Origin: UBA7662 sp036787895
GTDB lineage: Bacteria > Bacteroidota > Bacteroidia > UBA7662
Assembly (NCBI GenBank): GCA_036787895.1
Contig: DAIQOK010000003.1
Coordinates: forward strand, 62,001 to 126,000
Reading direction: 5' to 3'
DNA length: 64,000 bases
Shown piece by piece: positions 44,492 to 54,648 of this stretch. The notes under the pieces are model-generated. The model was not told the origin of the DNA. It was given only the letters and a program-made list of their open reading frames with translations, and ran no database searches. Each line of letters begins with the position of its first letter. Within the stretch, counting starts at the first letter, position 1. The position numbers and the translations under genes were made by a program.

Positions 44492-46885
44492 ATGCAAGTA
44501 ATTAAAAGAGACGGCCGGAGGGAACCGGTTAAATTCGACAAAATCACTTCACGCATCGAGAAGATGTGTTATGGCCTGCATTCCGACTATGTAGAGCCGA
44601 TAGAAGTCGCTAAAAAGGTCATTAATGGCCTTTTCGATGGTGTTACTACAGCCCAGCTCGACGATCTGGCGGCGGAAGTAGCAGCTTCAATGACGGCTTT
44701 GCATCCCGACTACGCCATACTGGCTGCACGTATTGCCGTGTCCAACCTCCACAAGGAGACGAAGAAATCGTTTTCGGAGACCATGCGCGATTTACACCAG
44801 TATATCGACAAAAAAACGAATATGCCGGCTGCTCTCATTGCCGACGATGTGATGGAAATCATCGAGCGTCATGCAGATGAGCTGGATTCAGCCATCATTT
44901 ACAGCCGTGATTACGATTACGACTATTTCGGTTTCAAAACCCTCGACCGCTCCTATCTTCTCAAAATTGAAGGTAAAATCGTAGAACGTCCACAGCATAT
45001 GCTCATGCGTGTGGCTGTTGGCATTCACCGCGACGATATTGAGGCAGCCATCAAAAGCTACGAGCTCATGAGTGAGCGCTGGTTTACGCATGCCACGCCT
45101 ACCCTTTTCAATGCCGGCACGCCCAAACCCCAGCTGTCGAGCTGCTTTTTGCTTACCGCCCAAGACGACAGCATCGATGGCATCTACAACACCCTCAAGC
45201 AGTGTGCGAAGATCAGTCAGTCGGCAGGAGGCATTGGCCTGAGCATTCACAACGTACGTGCCACAGGCAGCTACATTAAAGGCACCAATGGTACTTCCAA
45301 TGGTATCGTGCCAATGTTGCGTGTTTTTAACGATACCGCTCGTTATGTGGATCAGGGTGGAGGTAAACGTAAAGGTTCATTTGCCATCTATCTCGAGCCC
45401 TGGCATGCCGATGTATTCGATTTCCTGGACTTGAAAAAGAACCATGGTAAAGAGGAAATGCGTGCACGTGACCTGTTTTACGCCATGTGGATACCTGATT
45501 TGTTCATGAAACGCGTCGAAGCCAATGGCGACTGGAGTTTGTTTTGTCCGAATGAAGCGCCGGGTTTGTACGAGTGTTGGGGAGAGGAGTTTGAGAAACT
45601 CTACCACCGTTACGAGCAAGAAGACCGGGCACGTCGCACTGTCAAAGCCCAGGATTTGTGGTTTGCCATATTGGAATCACAAATCGAAACTGGCACCCCT
45701 TATCTGTTGTACAAAGACGCCTGTAATGGCAAAAGCAACCAGCAAAATCTGGGCACTATTCGTTCGAGCAACCTTTGCACCGAAATCGTTGAGTACACCT
45801 CTAAAGATGAAGTAGCCGTTTGTAATCTGGCTTCGCTGGCTCTGCCTCGTTTTGTGAAAGCCGACAAAACTTTTGATCACGAAAAGCTCTATGATATAGC
45901 TTATACCGTTACCCTCAATCTGAATAAGGTTATCGATGTAAACTACTATCCGATCGAGGAAGCCCGTAACTCCAATATGCGTCACCGGCCGATTGGCATA
46001 GGTGTACAGGGTTTGGCCGATGCCTTTATTTTGATGCGTTATGCTTTTGATTCGCCCGAGGCCAAAGCCTTGAACCGCGATATTTTTGAAACCATCTACT
46101 TCGCTGCCATGACTGCGTCGAAAGATTTGGCTAAAAAGGACGGTGCTTACGAAAGTTTCCCCGGCTCACCGGCTTCGAAAGGAATTTTCCAATTCGATAT
46201 GTGGAATATTACCCCGACCGACCGTTGGGACTGGGCCAGTCTGAAAAAAGAAGTCGTAAAACACGGTATCCGCAACTCATTATTGCTGGCACCTATGCCA
46301 ACAGCTTCAACCAGCCAGATTTTGGGCAATAACGAATGTTTTGAGCCCTATACTTCGAACATCTACAGCCGCCGTGTTTTGAGTGGAGAATTTGTAGTTG
46401 TGAACAAACATTTGCTGCGCGACCTCATCGAAATGGGCCTTTGGAGTCTGGAATTGAAAGACAAAATCATTTCTGCCAACGGTTCGGTGCAGGATATTCC
46501 TGAAATTCCACAGGAATTGAAAGATATCTACAAAACCGCCTGGGAGATCAAACAAAAAACCATCATCGACATGGCAGCCGACCGCGGTGCGTACATTTGT
46601 CAGAGTCAGAGTATGAATGTGTTTATGAGCGATGTGAATTTTGCCAAACTCACCTCCATGCACTTCCACGCCTGGAAAAGTGGTTTAAAAACCGGTATGT
46701 ACTATTTGCGTACCCGTGCTGCTGCCAATGCCGTGAAATTCACCATTGCCAAACAGGCCGAAGTGGCACTTTCACCCAAAACTGCAGTGGTAGAAAACAG
46801 TGAAGAGCTCAGCAAAGAAGAAGCACTTGCACAAATGGCGTGTTCACTCGACAATCCGGATGCCTGCGAGGCCTGCGGAAGCTAA
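44492..46885 (+). CDS. nrdA: Ribonucleoside-diphosphate reductase large subunit
   Basis: A 797-residue class Ia catalytic subunit. The N-terminal ATP-cone (MQVIKRDGRREPVKFDKITSRIEK) gives activity control by ATP/dATP. Active-site cysteines lie in PQLSSCFLL and in SSNLCTEI, with GGIGLSIHNVRATGSYI and PTASTSQILGNNECFEP typical of the 10-stranded barrel. The C-terminal pair C792/C795 (CEACGS) is the thioredoxin-reduced swinging arm. Complete and of normal length. Ends at a strong terminator. Confidence 0.97.
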   Translation: MQVIKRDGRREPVKFDKITSRIEKMCYGLHSDYVEPIEVAKKVINGLFDGVTTAQLDDLAAEVAASMTALHPDYAILAARIAVSNLHKETKKSFSETMRDLHQYIDKKTNMPAALIADDVMEIIERHADELDSAIIYSRDYDYDYFGFKTLDRSYLLKIEGKIVERPQHMLMRVAVGIHRDDIEAAIKSYELMSERWFTHATPTLFNAGTPKPQLSSCFLLTAQDDSIDGIYNTLKQCAKISQSAGGIGLSIHNVRATGSYIKGTNGTSNGIVPMLRVFNDTARYVDQGGGKRKGSFAIYLEPWHADVFDFLDLKKNHGKEEMRARDLFYAMWIPDLFMKRVEANGDWSLFCPNEAPGLYECWGEEFEKLYHRYEQEDRARRTVKAQDLWFAILESQIETGTPYLLYKDACNGKSNQQNLGTIRSSNLCTEIVEYTSKDEVAVCNLASLALPRFVKADKTFDHEKLYDIAYTVTLNLNKVIDVNYYPIEEARNSNMRHRPIGIGVQGLADAFILMRYAFDSPEAKALNRDIFETIYFAAMTASKDLAKKDGAYESFPGSPASKGIFQFDMWNITPTDRWDWASLKKEVVKHGIRNSLLLAPMPTASTSQILGNNECFEPYTSNIYSRRVLSGEFVVVNKHLLRDLIEMGLWSLELKDKIISANGSVQDIPEIPQELKDIYKTAWEIKQKTIIDMAADRGAYICQSQSMNVFMSDVNFAKLTSMHFHAWKSGLKTGMYYLRTRAAANAVKFTIAKQAEVALSPKTAVVENSEELSKEEALAQMACSLDNPDACEACGS

Positions 46886-46913
46886 ATACAATTCATCTAG
46901 AATTCGTAATAGT

Positions 46914-46940
46914 AAAGGCGCCTTCGAGGCGCCTTTTTTG
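46914..46940 (+). terminator. Terminator after nrdA
   Basis: A 10-bp perfect stem AAAGGCGCCT/AGGCGCCTTT with loop TCG and a T-run. Confidence 0.9.
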
Positions 46941-46996
46941 TCGCTCACGGTGTAAAAATTTTCACATTAGATAGAAGTACCCAAAGCCCGAAAGAG

Positions 46997-47004
46997 TATA
47001 TTTG
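46997..47004 (+). promoter_or_regulatory. -7 box (TATATTTG) of the outer-membrane protein gene
   Basis: Exact TAnnTTTG match 22 bases before the ATG at 47027. The -33 half is weak. Confidence 0.45.
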
Positions 47005-47026
47005 TTATACCTAAAATCCACCCATT

Positions 47027-47734
47027 ATGAAAAAAATTCTTGCGATTGCCGCTGTAGCACTGTTAATCGGTGAAACAGCATCAGCTCAAAAAGCGAATGG
47101 CGGTGCGCTCACCGTTGAAGGCCAAATTTCGCTCTGGGGACCTACTCAGGTAGTATCACCACTCATTCGTGGCAGGTATTTCCTGACCGATGATCTCGCC
47201 GCACGAGTACAATTGGGATTTTTCACCAACAACAGCACCAACAATTTTGCTGAAAACCCGGACGGTAGCGGTAATTCCGGCTCAATGGTACGTACAAACA
47301 ACTATTTCGACCTCCGATTGGGCGTTGAAAAGCACCTCGGCAGCCACGAAAAATTCTCCCCTTATTTAGGTGCTGAATTTATGTTTGGAAGCGGCTCAGC
47401 CAAAGAAACCTGGTCGAATTCGAACAATGGCACCACTTACACCGCCAACGACAGCAGAACCATGACCGGCGGCTGGCAGGGTGCCACCCCGATCTACAAT
47501 CCCGGCACAACTATCGGGTTCAACCTCATCTTGGGCGCAGACTATTATGTGTTTGAACAGTTATATATTGGTGCTGAATTTGGTTATGGCTTTATGAGCA
47601 ACAACCGCCCCGATATTGTAATCGAACAGAGTCTAGCTGGCAATACAACCAAAAACACCCAGCTCGGCGGCTCAAGCAACAGATTGGGCATGTACAATAT
47701 GAATGGCGGGATGCGTATTGGTATTCGTTTCTAA
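47027..47734 (+). CDS. Outer-membrane beta-barrel protein (OmpW/Omp_b-brl-like)
   Basis: A 235-residue protein with signal peptide MKKILAIAAVALLIGETASAQ. The mature part is a small eight-strand-type barrel: alternating strands LIRGRYFLTDDLAARVQLGFF, FDLRLGVEKHL, FSPYLGAEFMFG, ATTIGFNLILGADYY, LYIGAEFGYGFMSN, ending MRIGIRF with a terminal Phe. Gly/Asn-rich surface loops lie between. A structural or adhesin-like envelope protein; ligand unknown. Monocistronic between terminators. Confidence 0.8.
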   Translation: MKKILAIAAVALLIGETASAQKANGGALTVEGQISLWGPTQVVSPLIRGRYFLTDDLAARVQLGFFTNNSTNNFAENPDGSGNSGSMVRTNNYFDLRLGVEKHLGSHEKFSPYLGAEFMFGSGSAKETWSNSNNGTTYTANDSRTMTGGWQGATPIYNPGTTIGFNLILGADYYVFEQLYIGAEFGYGFMSNNRPDIVIEQSLAGNTTKNTQLGGSSNRLGMYNMNGGMRIGIRF

Positions 47735-47758
47735 GCTAGTTTAAATAAAATTACTACA

Positions 47759-47789
47759 GACGGCCTTCCAATAGGGAGGCCGTTTTTTT
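47759..47789 (+). terminator. Terminator after the outer-membrane protein gene
   Basis: A stem ACGGCCTTCC/GGGAGGCCGT (one G-U) with an AATA loop and seven T. Confidence 0.85.
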
Positions 47790-47859
47790 GTGCAAAATCC
47801 AGGCAATAAAAGATAAGATATTGATAAATCAACCGTTAACCGAAGCTTAAACATTAGCC

Positions 47860-48444
47860 ATGAACAAATATTCGCTTTATACGCTACTTTTTGCGTGGTT
47901 TATCAATTTCTCTACTGCCGAAGCTCAGCATATGGTTCAAAAAAATGATCATTTGTTCTCAGGTCGTTTAGGACTTGATTATAGGCAAGTGCCTAATAAT
48001 ATCATACTAACACTTGGAATGACGGTTGACTGGCAGTACCTCATTACAAATAAATGGTCAATTGGACTAGGAATACGAATGACAAACACATCTAACCATT
48101 ATTTCGACCCGCAGTTTGGCCAGAATAGATATCAGAAAAATTTTATTTTATCTCCTTCTATTTTAGCTACTCGCTTTTATAATATCAATGAAAAGTGGGC
48201 TTTTGCTTTAGTTAATGAAGTAAATTATTTCAAAAGTAGTCTACAAACCCATCTCAGCTATACGCTCAACCCTGCCATCTATTATAAATTTAAGAAGCAT
48301 TGGCTAATAAGCGCACAAACCAATCTAGCGGCAATTGCCTACATTAAGCCCTTCTATGATTTAACTGTTACAAATTTTTCAATCACCGTAGATCCAATAC
48401 TGGATGCCTTTACGCCGGTTTTTTCGCTCAGTTACCTCCTCTAA
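47860..48444 (+). CDS. Secreted beta-barrel-like protein, unknown function
   Basis: A 194-residue protein with signal peptide ending TAEAQ. It consists of repeated strand pairs such as IILTLGMTVDWQYLITNKWSIGLGIRM and YKFKKHWLISAQTNLAAIAYI, with a C-terminal TPVFSLSYLL, the look of a small outer-membrane barrel. The gene is clearly more AT-rich than its neighbours, with many AAA, TTT and ATT codons, which hints at relaxed selection or recent acquisition. It ends back to back with the RecD-like gene, no bases between the two stop codons. Confidence 0.55.
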   Translation: MNKYSLYTLLFAWFINFSTAEAQHMVQKNDHLFSGRLGLDYRQVPNNIILTLGMTVDWQYLITNKWSIGLGIRMTNTSNHYFDPQFGQNRYQKNFILSPSILATRFYNINEKWAFALVNEVNYFKSSLQTHLSYTLNPAIYYKFKKHWLISAQTNLAAIAYIKPFYDLTVTNFSITVDPILDAFTPVFSLSYLL

Positions 48445-49932
48445 TCACTGCGGCGCTACCAAATACAAATTCCCACTGGCCCGGGTAATGGCTGTATACA
48501 ACCACCGTTGGTACAATTCATCGCTGCCGTAGGCTTTCTCCATCAATACAAAAACATGTTTCCATTCCCCACCCTGGGCCTTGTGGGTAGTGATGGCATA
48601 AGGATATTTGAGTTGCAGGGCGTTGAGATAAGGATCAAAAGGGCCATAGGTCTCCGCATTTTTGCGGGCAATCAGTAGCATTTGGTAGGCAGGTTGAGAT
48701 AAACCGGCTTCTTTGCTGTTCAGTAAGTCGAATAAAACCCGCCCATGACGAATATGACGCCGACCTTTTAGATCTACAAAAGCATATTCTGCCTTCAACC
48801 ACTGTAAACCGGCATACTCTTCCAGTTCGCCCTGGTGGCTGATCAAGTTAATCTCTTCACCATTGGCTATGAAGTCGCTTTTATTGAGGTAGTGATTTCG
48901 TATGACCAGCATACTTTCACCCGGTACCGGCATGGCTTCTTCACCACCATGCAGTAATCGTCGGAACTTTTTGTTGATGCGCTGCGCCCAAAAGTTGGAG
49001 TAAGTCACCATCGTCACTTCATCCGGATCTTGTTTGTACAGGTCGAGATACAATTCTAACGCGGCATCTACACTATGAATCTGCCCAATATCATCGGGTA
49101 ATTCGAAGCTGGCGGGGTCAAAAAGCCGCTTCTGCTCCAATTGATCGCGCAGTTGGGTAGCTATTTGCAATATGCCCGAATGCCTTAGCTGGCGTTTAAC
49201 CTCTCGCAAATTAAACTCCTGGCTGGCAATGCCACGTAATGCCAAATCACCCGAGTTTAAAGCTGCCGAACGCAATTCCTGCACCGGCGGCAACTGAAAG
49301 GGGTCACCCACAAAAATTAAACGGTTCCAACCGCTGTTTTCGAAGACATAACGCAACAAATCATCGAGCAAACCATTGGTGCGCATCAAACCCTCTTTGC
49401 TTGGCATCGAACCAAGCATAGAGGCCTCATCGACCACAAAAACGGCAGGTTCTTCCGGCTCAAAATCACGCAACGTAAAGCTGAAACCACTGATTTTACC
49501 ACCAGCATCCAGCCTTTCTTCCAACATATATATCTGCTTGTGGATGGTAGTGGCCTCCTTAGCAGTACGTTGTGCCAGTACTTTCGCCGCCCGGCCAGTA
49601 GGCGCAAGTAAATAAATTGGCGTGCCCGTACTCCCCAACTGACGCACCAATGCCTGCATCAGACTGGTCTTACCGGTACCGGCTGATCCTTTAAGTATGA
49701 ATACCTGACCGGCTTCGGCATTGATCAGGTAATGCGCCAAGGCAGTGAGCAATTGCTGCTGCTCCTCGTCCGGCACAAAATCTATGTTGGCCGCCAAAGC
49801 CTCCGCCAACAGCTCCGCAGTATCTGGCGTAATCGTATCCGACTGGCCAAACCATTCCCGCATAAACCAAGCAAGATGTGACTGTATAGCCACCGAAACA
49901 GCTTGAGAATCGTCGGGTGAGAAAAAAGCCAT
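48445..49932 (-). CDS. RecD-like superfamily 1 DNA helicase
   Basis: A 495-residue ATP-dependent helicase of the SF1B (RecD/Dda) type. Walker A LKGSAGTGKTSLM (about 80-92), APTGRAAKVL (Ia), Walker B VVDEASMLGS (II), FVGDPFQLPPV (III), and C-terminal ITTHKAQGGEW (V) and YTAITRASGNLYLV (VI). It lacks the N-terminal extension and RecB/RecC-binding domain of true RecD, resembling the short stand-alone helicases widespread in Bacteroidota. It likely acts in DNA repair or recombination. Monocistronic. Confidence 0.87.
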   Translation of the reverse strand: MAFFSPDDSQAVSVAIQSHLAWFMREWFGQSDTITPDTAELLAEALAANIDFVPDEEQQQLLTALAHYLINAEAGQVFILKGSAGTGKTSLMQALVRQLGSTGTPIYLLAPTGRAAKVLAQRTAKEATTIHKQIYMLEERLDAGGKISGFSFTLRDFEPEEPAVFVVDEASMLGSMPSKEGLMRTNGLLDDLLRYVFENSGWNRLIFVGDPFQLPPVQELRSAALNSGDLALRGIASQEFNLREVKRQLRHSGILQIATQLRDQLEQKRLFDPASFELPDDIGQIHSVDAALELYLDLYKQDPDEVTMVTYSNFWAQRINKKFRRLLHGGEEAMPVPGESMLVIRNHYLNKSDFIANGEEINLISHQGELEEYAGLQWLKAEYAFVDLKGRRHIRHGRVLFDLLNSKEAGLSQPAYQMLLIARKNAETYGPFDPYLNALQLKYPYAITTHKAQGGEWKHVFVLMEKAYGSDELYQRWLYTAITRASGNLYLVAPQ

Positions 49933-50058
49933 TGCCCGAAATTAAACTAAAAACAGCTTTTTATCGGAAAACAAGAGAAAAACATTGCAGCTGACAACAA
50001 ATTGAAAAGAGACTGCTTATTTTCACCCAACTGGCCTATTTTTCGCTTAAACGCTCCC

Positions 50059-52557
50059 ATGCACTACAGATTCATTTTGTTCTTCTTTTTGTGCCACCTG
50101 GCGTTGACAAGTCAAGCTCAATATCGTCTTGAAGGATTTGTATTCGACAATGCCAATGGCCAAAAACTGGCCTTTGTAAACATTGTCATCAATGACAGTC
50201 GCCAGGGAACCACCACTGATGTTGACGGCAGATTTGTGCTTACTTCAGCTGAACCCATTAATAAATTACGCTTCTCTTATGTAGGCTATGAGCAACTTGA
50301 ATTTTATCCTCAGGGTCAATTCAAAGTTGAAGTTGGCATGCTTCGAAAAAATCTAATACTAACACAAGTCGAGGTAATTGCCGGTGAAAATCCGGCTCAT
50401 CGCATCATTCGTAAAGCAGTAGCCAATCGTGATTTGAACGACCCCGAAAAACGCAATAGTTTTAGTTATACGGCCTACAACCGTTTTATAGTGAGCATCG
50501 ATACGGGTGATCAGATCATCGATACTATTGCTTATCGTAAAGCCAAAACTAAATCGGGCAACGACACCTTACTGCTCGATTCTACCTATTATGAAATGGG
50601 TCAGTTTTTACGGAAACGAGATTTGTTTTTAAACGAATCGGTGAGCCAACGGCGTTTTGTAGCTCCCGATTTGAGCAATGAAAAGGTCATAGCCAGTCGC
50701 ACCTCAGGTTTCAAATCGCCTGATTTTATACTATTATCGACACAGTTGCAATCCTTCAGCTTTTATAAAGATTATATTGAAATACTACAGATACGATACC
50801 TGAATCCATTGTCACCTGGCAGTACCAGCAGGTATTTTTTCCATATTGAAGATACCAGCTACCACGGAGCAGACACAGTATTCATTATCTCCTTTAAACC
50901 AGCCAAAGGCAAAAATTTCAGTGGTATGCAAGGATTGTTGTACATCAACACCCACGGCTATGCACTGGAACATGTGCTCGCCCGGCCAGCCGATTCTTTG
51001 GAAAATATGAGCATAGCCATCCGGCAACAATATAAATTGGTGGGCGGACAAAAATGGTTTCCGGAGCAGTTGCATACCGATATAAGGTTGACAAGTATTA
51101 ATGTAAACGGCATCGTTCCGGTGGCTTATGGCAGGTCGTATTTGCGTGATATTAGCCTAGATGCAGGCTTGAATTCCCGGGATATTACTTTAAATGGAAT
51201 TGAAATAACGGCTGATGCGCATCAACAACTGCCTGTTTTTTGGGATGCTTACCGTACAGCTTCGGATGCCGGCAGAGACAATGAGACTTATCGTTTTATC
51301 GATTCCCTCAGTGAGGCTATCAAGCTTGAACGTAGGATGAAATTTGCTCTCGCCTTGGCAACTGGTCGCTTGCCAATTGGCCCCATTGACTTGCGACTTA
51401 AAGATATGTTGGCAGGAAATCGATATGAAGGTTTACGACTCGGCTTAAGTTTAGCAACCAATGACAAGCTGAGTCGTCATTTAGCCATTGGTGCTTATGG
51501 AGCCGTTGGAACTTCGGACAGGCAAGGAAAATATGGTGCAAATTTCGATATATACTTCGATCGCCAGAAAAACTGGACCCTTAGTTTCAGTCATAAAAAC
51601 GAGCTGGAAGAAGTAGGAGGATACGGCTTCTTTTCGAATGATATGGCTCTTTTTTCTGCCGACAGTGAGCAATTGTGGCAGTTTTTCAGGCAATATTTCG
51701 ACAGAAACCAACGCGAACATGAAGTAAAACTTCAGTTTCTCAATCAACGCTATTGGAGTGGTTCTGCCGGTTTACGCAGTGTTTACAAAGTTCAAACGCC
51801 TTGGTACCGTTACCGCTATCTCGATGCACAACAGCTTACAGCCGCGCTGCGTGAAGATCAGCTTCAAAGTTTAGCTCCCAACAGTTTTCAATACACCGAA
51901 TTCAGGCTTCAACTCCGCTTTGCTTTCCGGGAAAAATATGTCAAGCTTAGCAGTCAGCAATATAGTCTGGGTACATCTTACCCAATAATCTTTTTCAATT
52001 ACAGTAGAGGCTTATCGCTTTGGCAGGGCGATTTTAAGTACGACCGGCTTTTGCTCAAAATCGAAAAATCATTTACCATACGTCACGGAGGTATTAGTAG
52101 CATTCAGCTATGCGGTGGCTGGTTAAATGGTCCTGAATTACCTTTAAATCTTCTCTTTTTTGCCCGAGGAGTTGGACAGCATACCGGCATCTATGTGCCG
52201 AATACTTTCCAAACCATAGATGCCAATGATTTTGTGCATGATCGTTTTGTGAGTTTACACTGGCGACACAATTTCGAAAGTCTGTTATTTCGAACAAAAA
52301 AGCAGGCGCCGCAATTTGGGCTAGAGAACAAATTTATAATCGGCAGATTAAACAATGTAGCCCGTCATTACATTACTTCACCCATGAATGTGCAGCTTCA
52401 ATCCCTCGAAATGGGCTATTTTGAAAGTGGATTCACGCTGAGTCGAATCAAAATACTGGATCAGTTCTGGGGAGTTGGGGTGTTTTATGGTTATGGCCCT
52501 TATCAGCGCCAGCTGTGGTACGACAATCTGGCCTTCAAACTGGTAGCAGGAATTTAA
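50059..52557 (+). CDS. DUF5686 outer-membrane protein with carboxypeptidase-like regulatory domain
   Basis: 832 residues from the ATG at 50059, which opens a signal peptide (MHYRFILFFFLCHLALTSQAQ). Residues about 22-110 form a CarbopepD_reg-like beta-sandwich (YRLEGFVFDNANGQKLAFVN, TTTDVDGRFVLT, RFSYVGYEQLE). Residues about 115-830 are the DUF5686 family: AHRIIRKAVANRD and a C-terminal barrel ending in YDNLAFKLVAGI. This arrangement resembles TonB-independent surface proteins of Bacteroidota; the role is unknown. The 126 bases upstream separate it from the divergent helicase gene. Confidence 0.82.
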   Translation: MHYRFILFFFLCHLALTSQAQYRLEGFVFDNANGQKLAFVNIVINDSRQGTTTDVDGRFVLTSAEPINKLRFSYVGYEQLEFYPQGQFKVEVGMLRKNLILTQVEVIAGENPAHRIIRKAVANRDLNDPEKRNSFSYTAYNRFIVSIDTGDQIIDTIAYRKAKTKSGNDTLLLDSTYYEMGQFLRKRDLFLNESVSQRRFVAPDLSNEKVIASRTSGFKSPDFILLSTQLQSFSFYKDYIEILQIRYLNPLSPGSTSRYFFHIEDTSYHGADTVFIISFKPAKGKNFSGMQGLLYINTHGYALEHVLARPADSLENMSIAIRQQYKLVGGQKWFPEQLHTDIRLTSINVNGIVPVAYGRSYLRDISLDAGLNSRDITLNGIEITADAHQQLPVFWDAYRTASDAGRDNETYRFIDSLSEAIKLERRMKFALALATGRLPIGPIDLRLKDMLAGNRYEGLRLGLSLATNDKLSRHLAIGAYGAVGTSDRQGKYGANFDIYFDRQKNWTLSFSHKNELEEVGGYGFFSNDMALFSADSEQLWQFFRQYFDRNQREHEVKLQFLNQRYWSGSAGLRSVYKVQTPWYRYRYLDAQQLTAALREDQLQSLAPNSFQYTEFRLQLRFAFREKYVKLSSQQYSLGTSYPIIFFNYSRGLSLWQGDFKYDRLLLKIEKSFTIRHGGISSIQLCGGWLNGPELPLNLLFFARGVGQHTGIYVPNTFQTIDANDFVHDRFVSLHWRHNFESLLFRTKKQAPQFGLENKFIIGRLNNVARHYITSPMNVQLQSLEMGYFESGFTLSRIKILDQFWGVGVFYGYGPYQRQLWYDNLAFKLVAGI

Positions 52558-52623
52558 AGACTGGAATTCTACATGCAATGCTTTGGATAATTGCCTATTT
52601 TCGTGGCGATTTTTGACGCAATT

Positions 52624-54003
52624 ATGATTCTTTCCATGATTTTGGTGTTTGTGGTTGGCTATGCTGCCATCGCATTGGAGCACCCCCTGAAAGTGAACAA
52701 AACCGCTTCAGCTTTGATAACAGCTGTGCTTTTGTGGAGTATTCTGGCTTTGTTCCCTATACCGGACAGCATTTTTTCGACTGAGATTTTCACCCAATTC
52801 CTGAATAAGCTCAAATTTGAAGGCCTCTTTGAGGGCGTAAGTCAGTCTGAACTCTTCCGCGAATATGCCGGTCATGAACTTTCTCATCATCTCGGGTCGA
52901 TTGCTGAAATCCTATTTTTCCTATTGGGTGCCATGACCATCGTTGAATTGGTGGATTCACACCAGGGATTCAAAGTCATTACCAACCGCATAAAAACCAA
53001 AGACAGCCAGAAACTTTTGATCATCATCAGTATTCTGGCTTTTTTCATGTCGGCTGTCCTGGATAACCTGACTACCTCCATAGTCATGGTTTCGCTCCTC
53101 CGCAAATTGATACACAATCATTTACAGCGGAAACTTTATGCGGGCATGGTCATAATCGCTGCCAATGCCGGTGGTGCCTGGTCGCCTATAGGCGACGTTA
53201 CCACTACTATGTTGTGGATAGGCGGACAGATTACTTCTGTAAACATCATTAAAACCCTGATTCTGCCATCCATCATTTGTATGGTTATACCTTTAATTAT
53301 TGTGGCTCGTCAGATGAAGGGTCGGGTAATTCGTGCACCTTATGACTACAAAGCTGCCGAAGAACAAGAATTGGTAAAAGGCAGCCGTATCATGCTCGTT
53401 ATGGGAATTGGCGCATTACTTTTTGTCCCTATTTTCAAAACGGTTACTCACCTGCCTCCTTATTTGGGCATGTTATTCGGTTTAGGCGTTTTGTGGCTGA
53501 CATCTGAAATGATTCACATCGACAAAACGGAGGAAGAGAAAAAACCTTACTCAGCGCTTCATGCTTTAAGTAAAATCGACACTTCTAGTGTACTGTTTTT
53601 CCTGGGCATCTTACTTTCCATTTCTGCCTTAGAAACGATGAACATACTGCGTATTACGGCAGAATGGCTGAATAGTTCAATTGGTGATATGAAAATCATA
53701 GTTTTCATCATCGGGGTGCTTTCAGCGATAGTCGACAACGTTCCGTTGGTGGCAGCCAGTATGGGTATGTATGATTTGGCTACCTATCCGGTCGACCATT
53801 GGATGTGGGAATTTATGGCCTATTGTGCTGGTACAGGTGGTAGCATCTTGATTATCGGGTCAGCTGCAGGTGTTGCCGTTATGGGCATGGAACGCATTAA
53901 TTTTGTATGGTATGTTAAAAAAATCTCTGGTCTTGCCTTCTTAGGCTATACTGCAGGTGCTATTGTTTACCTCCTCATTTATCCTTATCTCGCCGTGCAT
54001 TGA
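52624..54003 (+). CDS. nhaD: Na+/H+ antiporter, NhaD family
   Basis: 459 residues from the ATG at 52624 (MILSMILVFVVGYAAIALEHPLKVNKTA, the usual NhaD opening); a TTG 33 bases earlier is less likely. About 12-13 hydrophobic helices. Family signatures: GHELSHHLGSIAEILFFLLGAMTIVELVDSH, FFMSAVLDNLTTSIVM, AANAGGAWSPIGDVTTTMLWIGGQ and IVDNVPLVAASMGMY. It exchanges cytoplasmic Na+ (or Li+) for protons. Its stop overlaps the rfbC start by one base (TGATG), so translation is coupled. Confidence 0.92.
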   Translation: MILSMILVFVVGYAAIALEHPLKVNKTASALITAVLLWSILALFPIPDSIFSTEIFTQFLNKLKFEGLFEGVSQSELFREYAGHELSHHLGSIAEILFFLLGAMTIVELVDSHQGFKVITNRIKTKDSQKLLIIISILAFFMSAVLDNLTTSIVMVSLLRKLIHNHLQRKLYAGMVIIAANAGGAWSPIGDVTTTMLWIGGQITSVNIIKTLILPSIICMVIPLIIVARQMKGRVIRAPYDYKAAEEQELVKGSRIMLVMGIGALLFVPIFKTVTHLPPYLGMLFGLGVLWLTSEMIHIDKTEEEKKPYSALHALSKIDTSSVLFFLGILLSISALETMNILRITAEWLNSSIGDMKIIVFIIGVLSAIVDNVPLVAASMGMYDLATYPVDHWMWEFMAYCAGTGGSILIIGSAAGVAVMGMERINFVWYVKKISGLAFLGYTAGAIVYLLIYPYLAVH

Positions 54004-54548
54004 TGGTAATTCGCGAAACGGGCATAGCAGGGTTATTAGTCATTACACCAAGTGTATTCGGTGACCATCGTGGCTACTTTATGGAGAGCTATAATGAAAC
54101 CCAATTCGCGGCAGCGGGAATAACCGCTCATTTTGTACAAGATAATCAGTCGATGTCGGGTAAAAATATCCTGCGCGGCTTACACTTTCAGGCCCCTCCT
54201 TATGCCCAAGGTAAACTCGTAAGAGTTATCAAAGGAGCAGTTTTGGATGTTGCCCTCGATATCCGAAAAAGTTCGGTTACTTATGGTCAACATTTAGCCA
54301 TCGAGCTGAATGAAGACAATAAAACGATGTTATGGATTCCCCCGGGATTCGCACATGGCTTTTTGACCTTAAAAGACGAAACCATCTTCGCTTATAAATG
54401 TACCGACCTGTACAATAAGGAAAGTGAAGGAGGGATAATATGGAACGATCCGGCTTTGGCCATTGATTGGGGAACCGAATCGCCTATATTGAGTCAAAAG
54501 GACGAAATACTGCCCACATTGGCAGCATTCAAAAGTCCCTTTTCCTAA
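54003..54548 (+). CDS. rfbC: dTDP-4-dehydrorhamnose 3,5-epimerase
   Basis: 181 residues. RmlC cupin features: N-terminal GLLVITPSVFGDHRGYFMESYNE, the catalytic-His motif ILRGLHFQAPP, GKLVRVIKGAVLDVALDIRKSS, and MLWIPPGFAHGFLTL. It converts dTDP-4-keto-6-deoxyglucose toward dTDP-4-keto-rhamnose for surface polysaccharide. No rfbA, rfbB or rfbD lies nearby, so it is away from the rest of its pathway. It is translationally coupled to nhaD. Confidence 0.95.
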   Translation: MVIRETGIAGLLVITPSVFGDHRGYFMESYNETQFAAAGITAHFVQDNQSMSGKNILRGLHFQAPPYAQGKLVRVIKGAVLDVALDIRKSSVTYGQHLAIELNEDNKTMLWIPPGFAHGFLTLKDETIFAYKCTDLYNKESEGGIIWNDPALAIDWGTESPILSQKDEILPTLAAFKSPFS

Positions 54549-54648
54549 ACCATGCAATTTGTAATAAGCTGAAGAATAGGCGATTTGATTAAATATATAT
54601 TTGGATATTTTTATCCTTTTATAGAACTTTATATCAAATTCCCCTCCG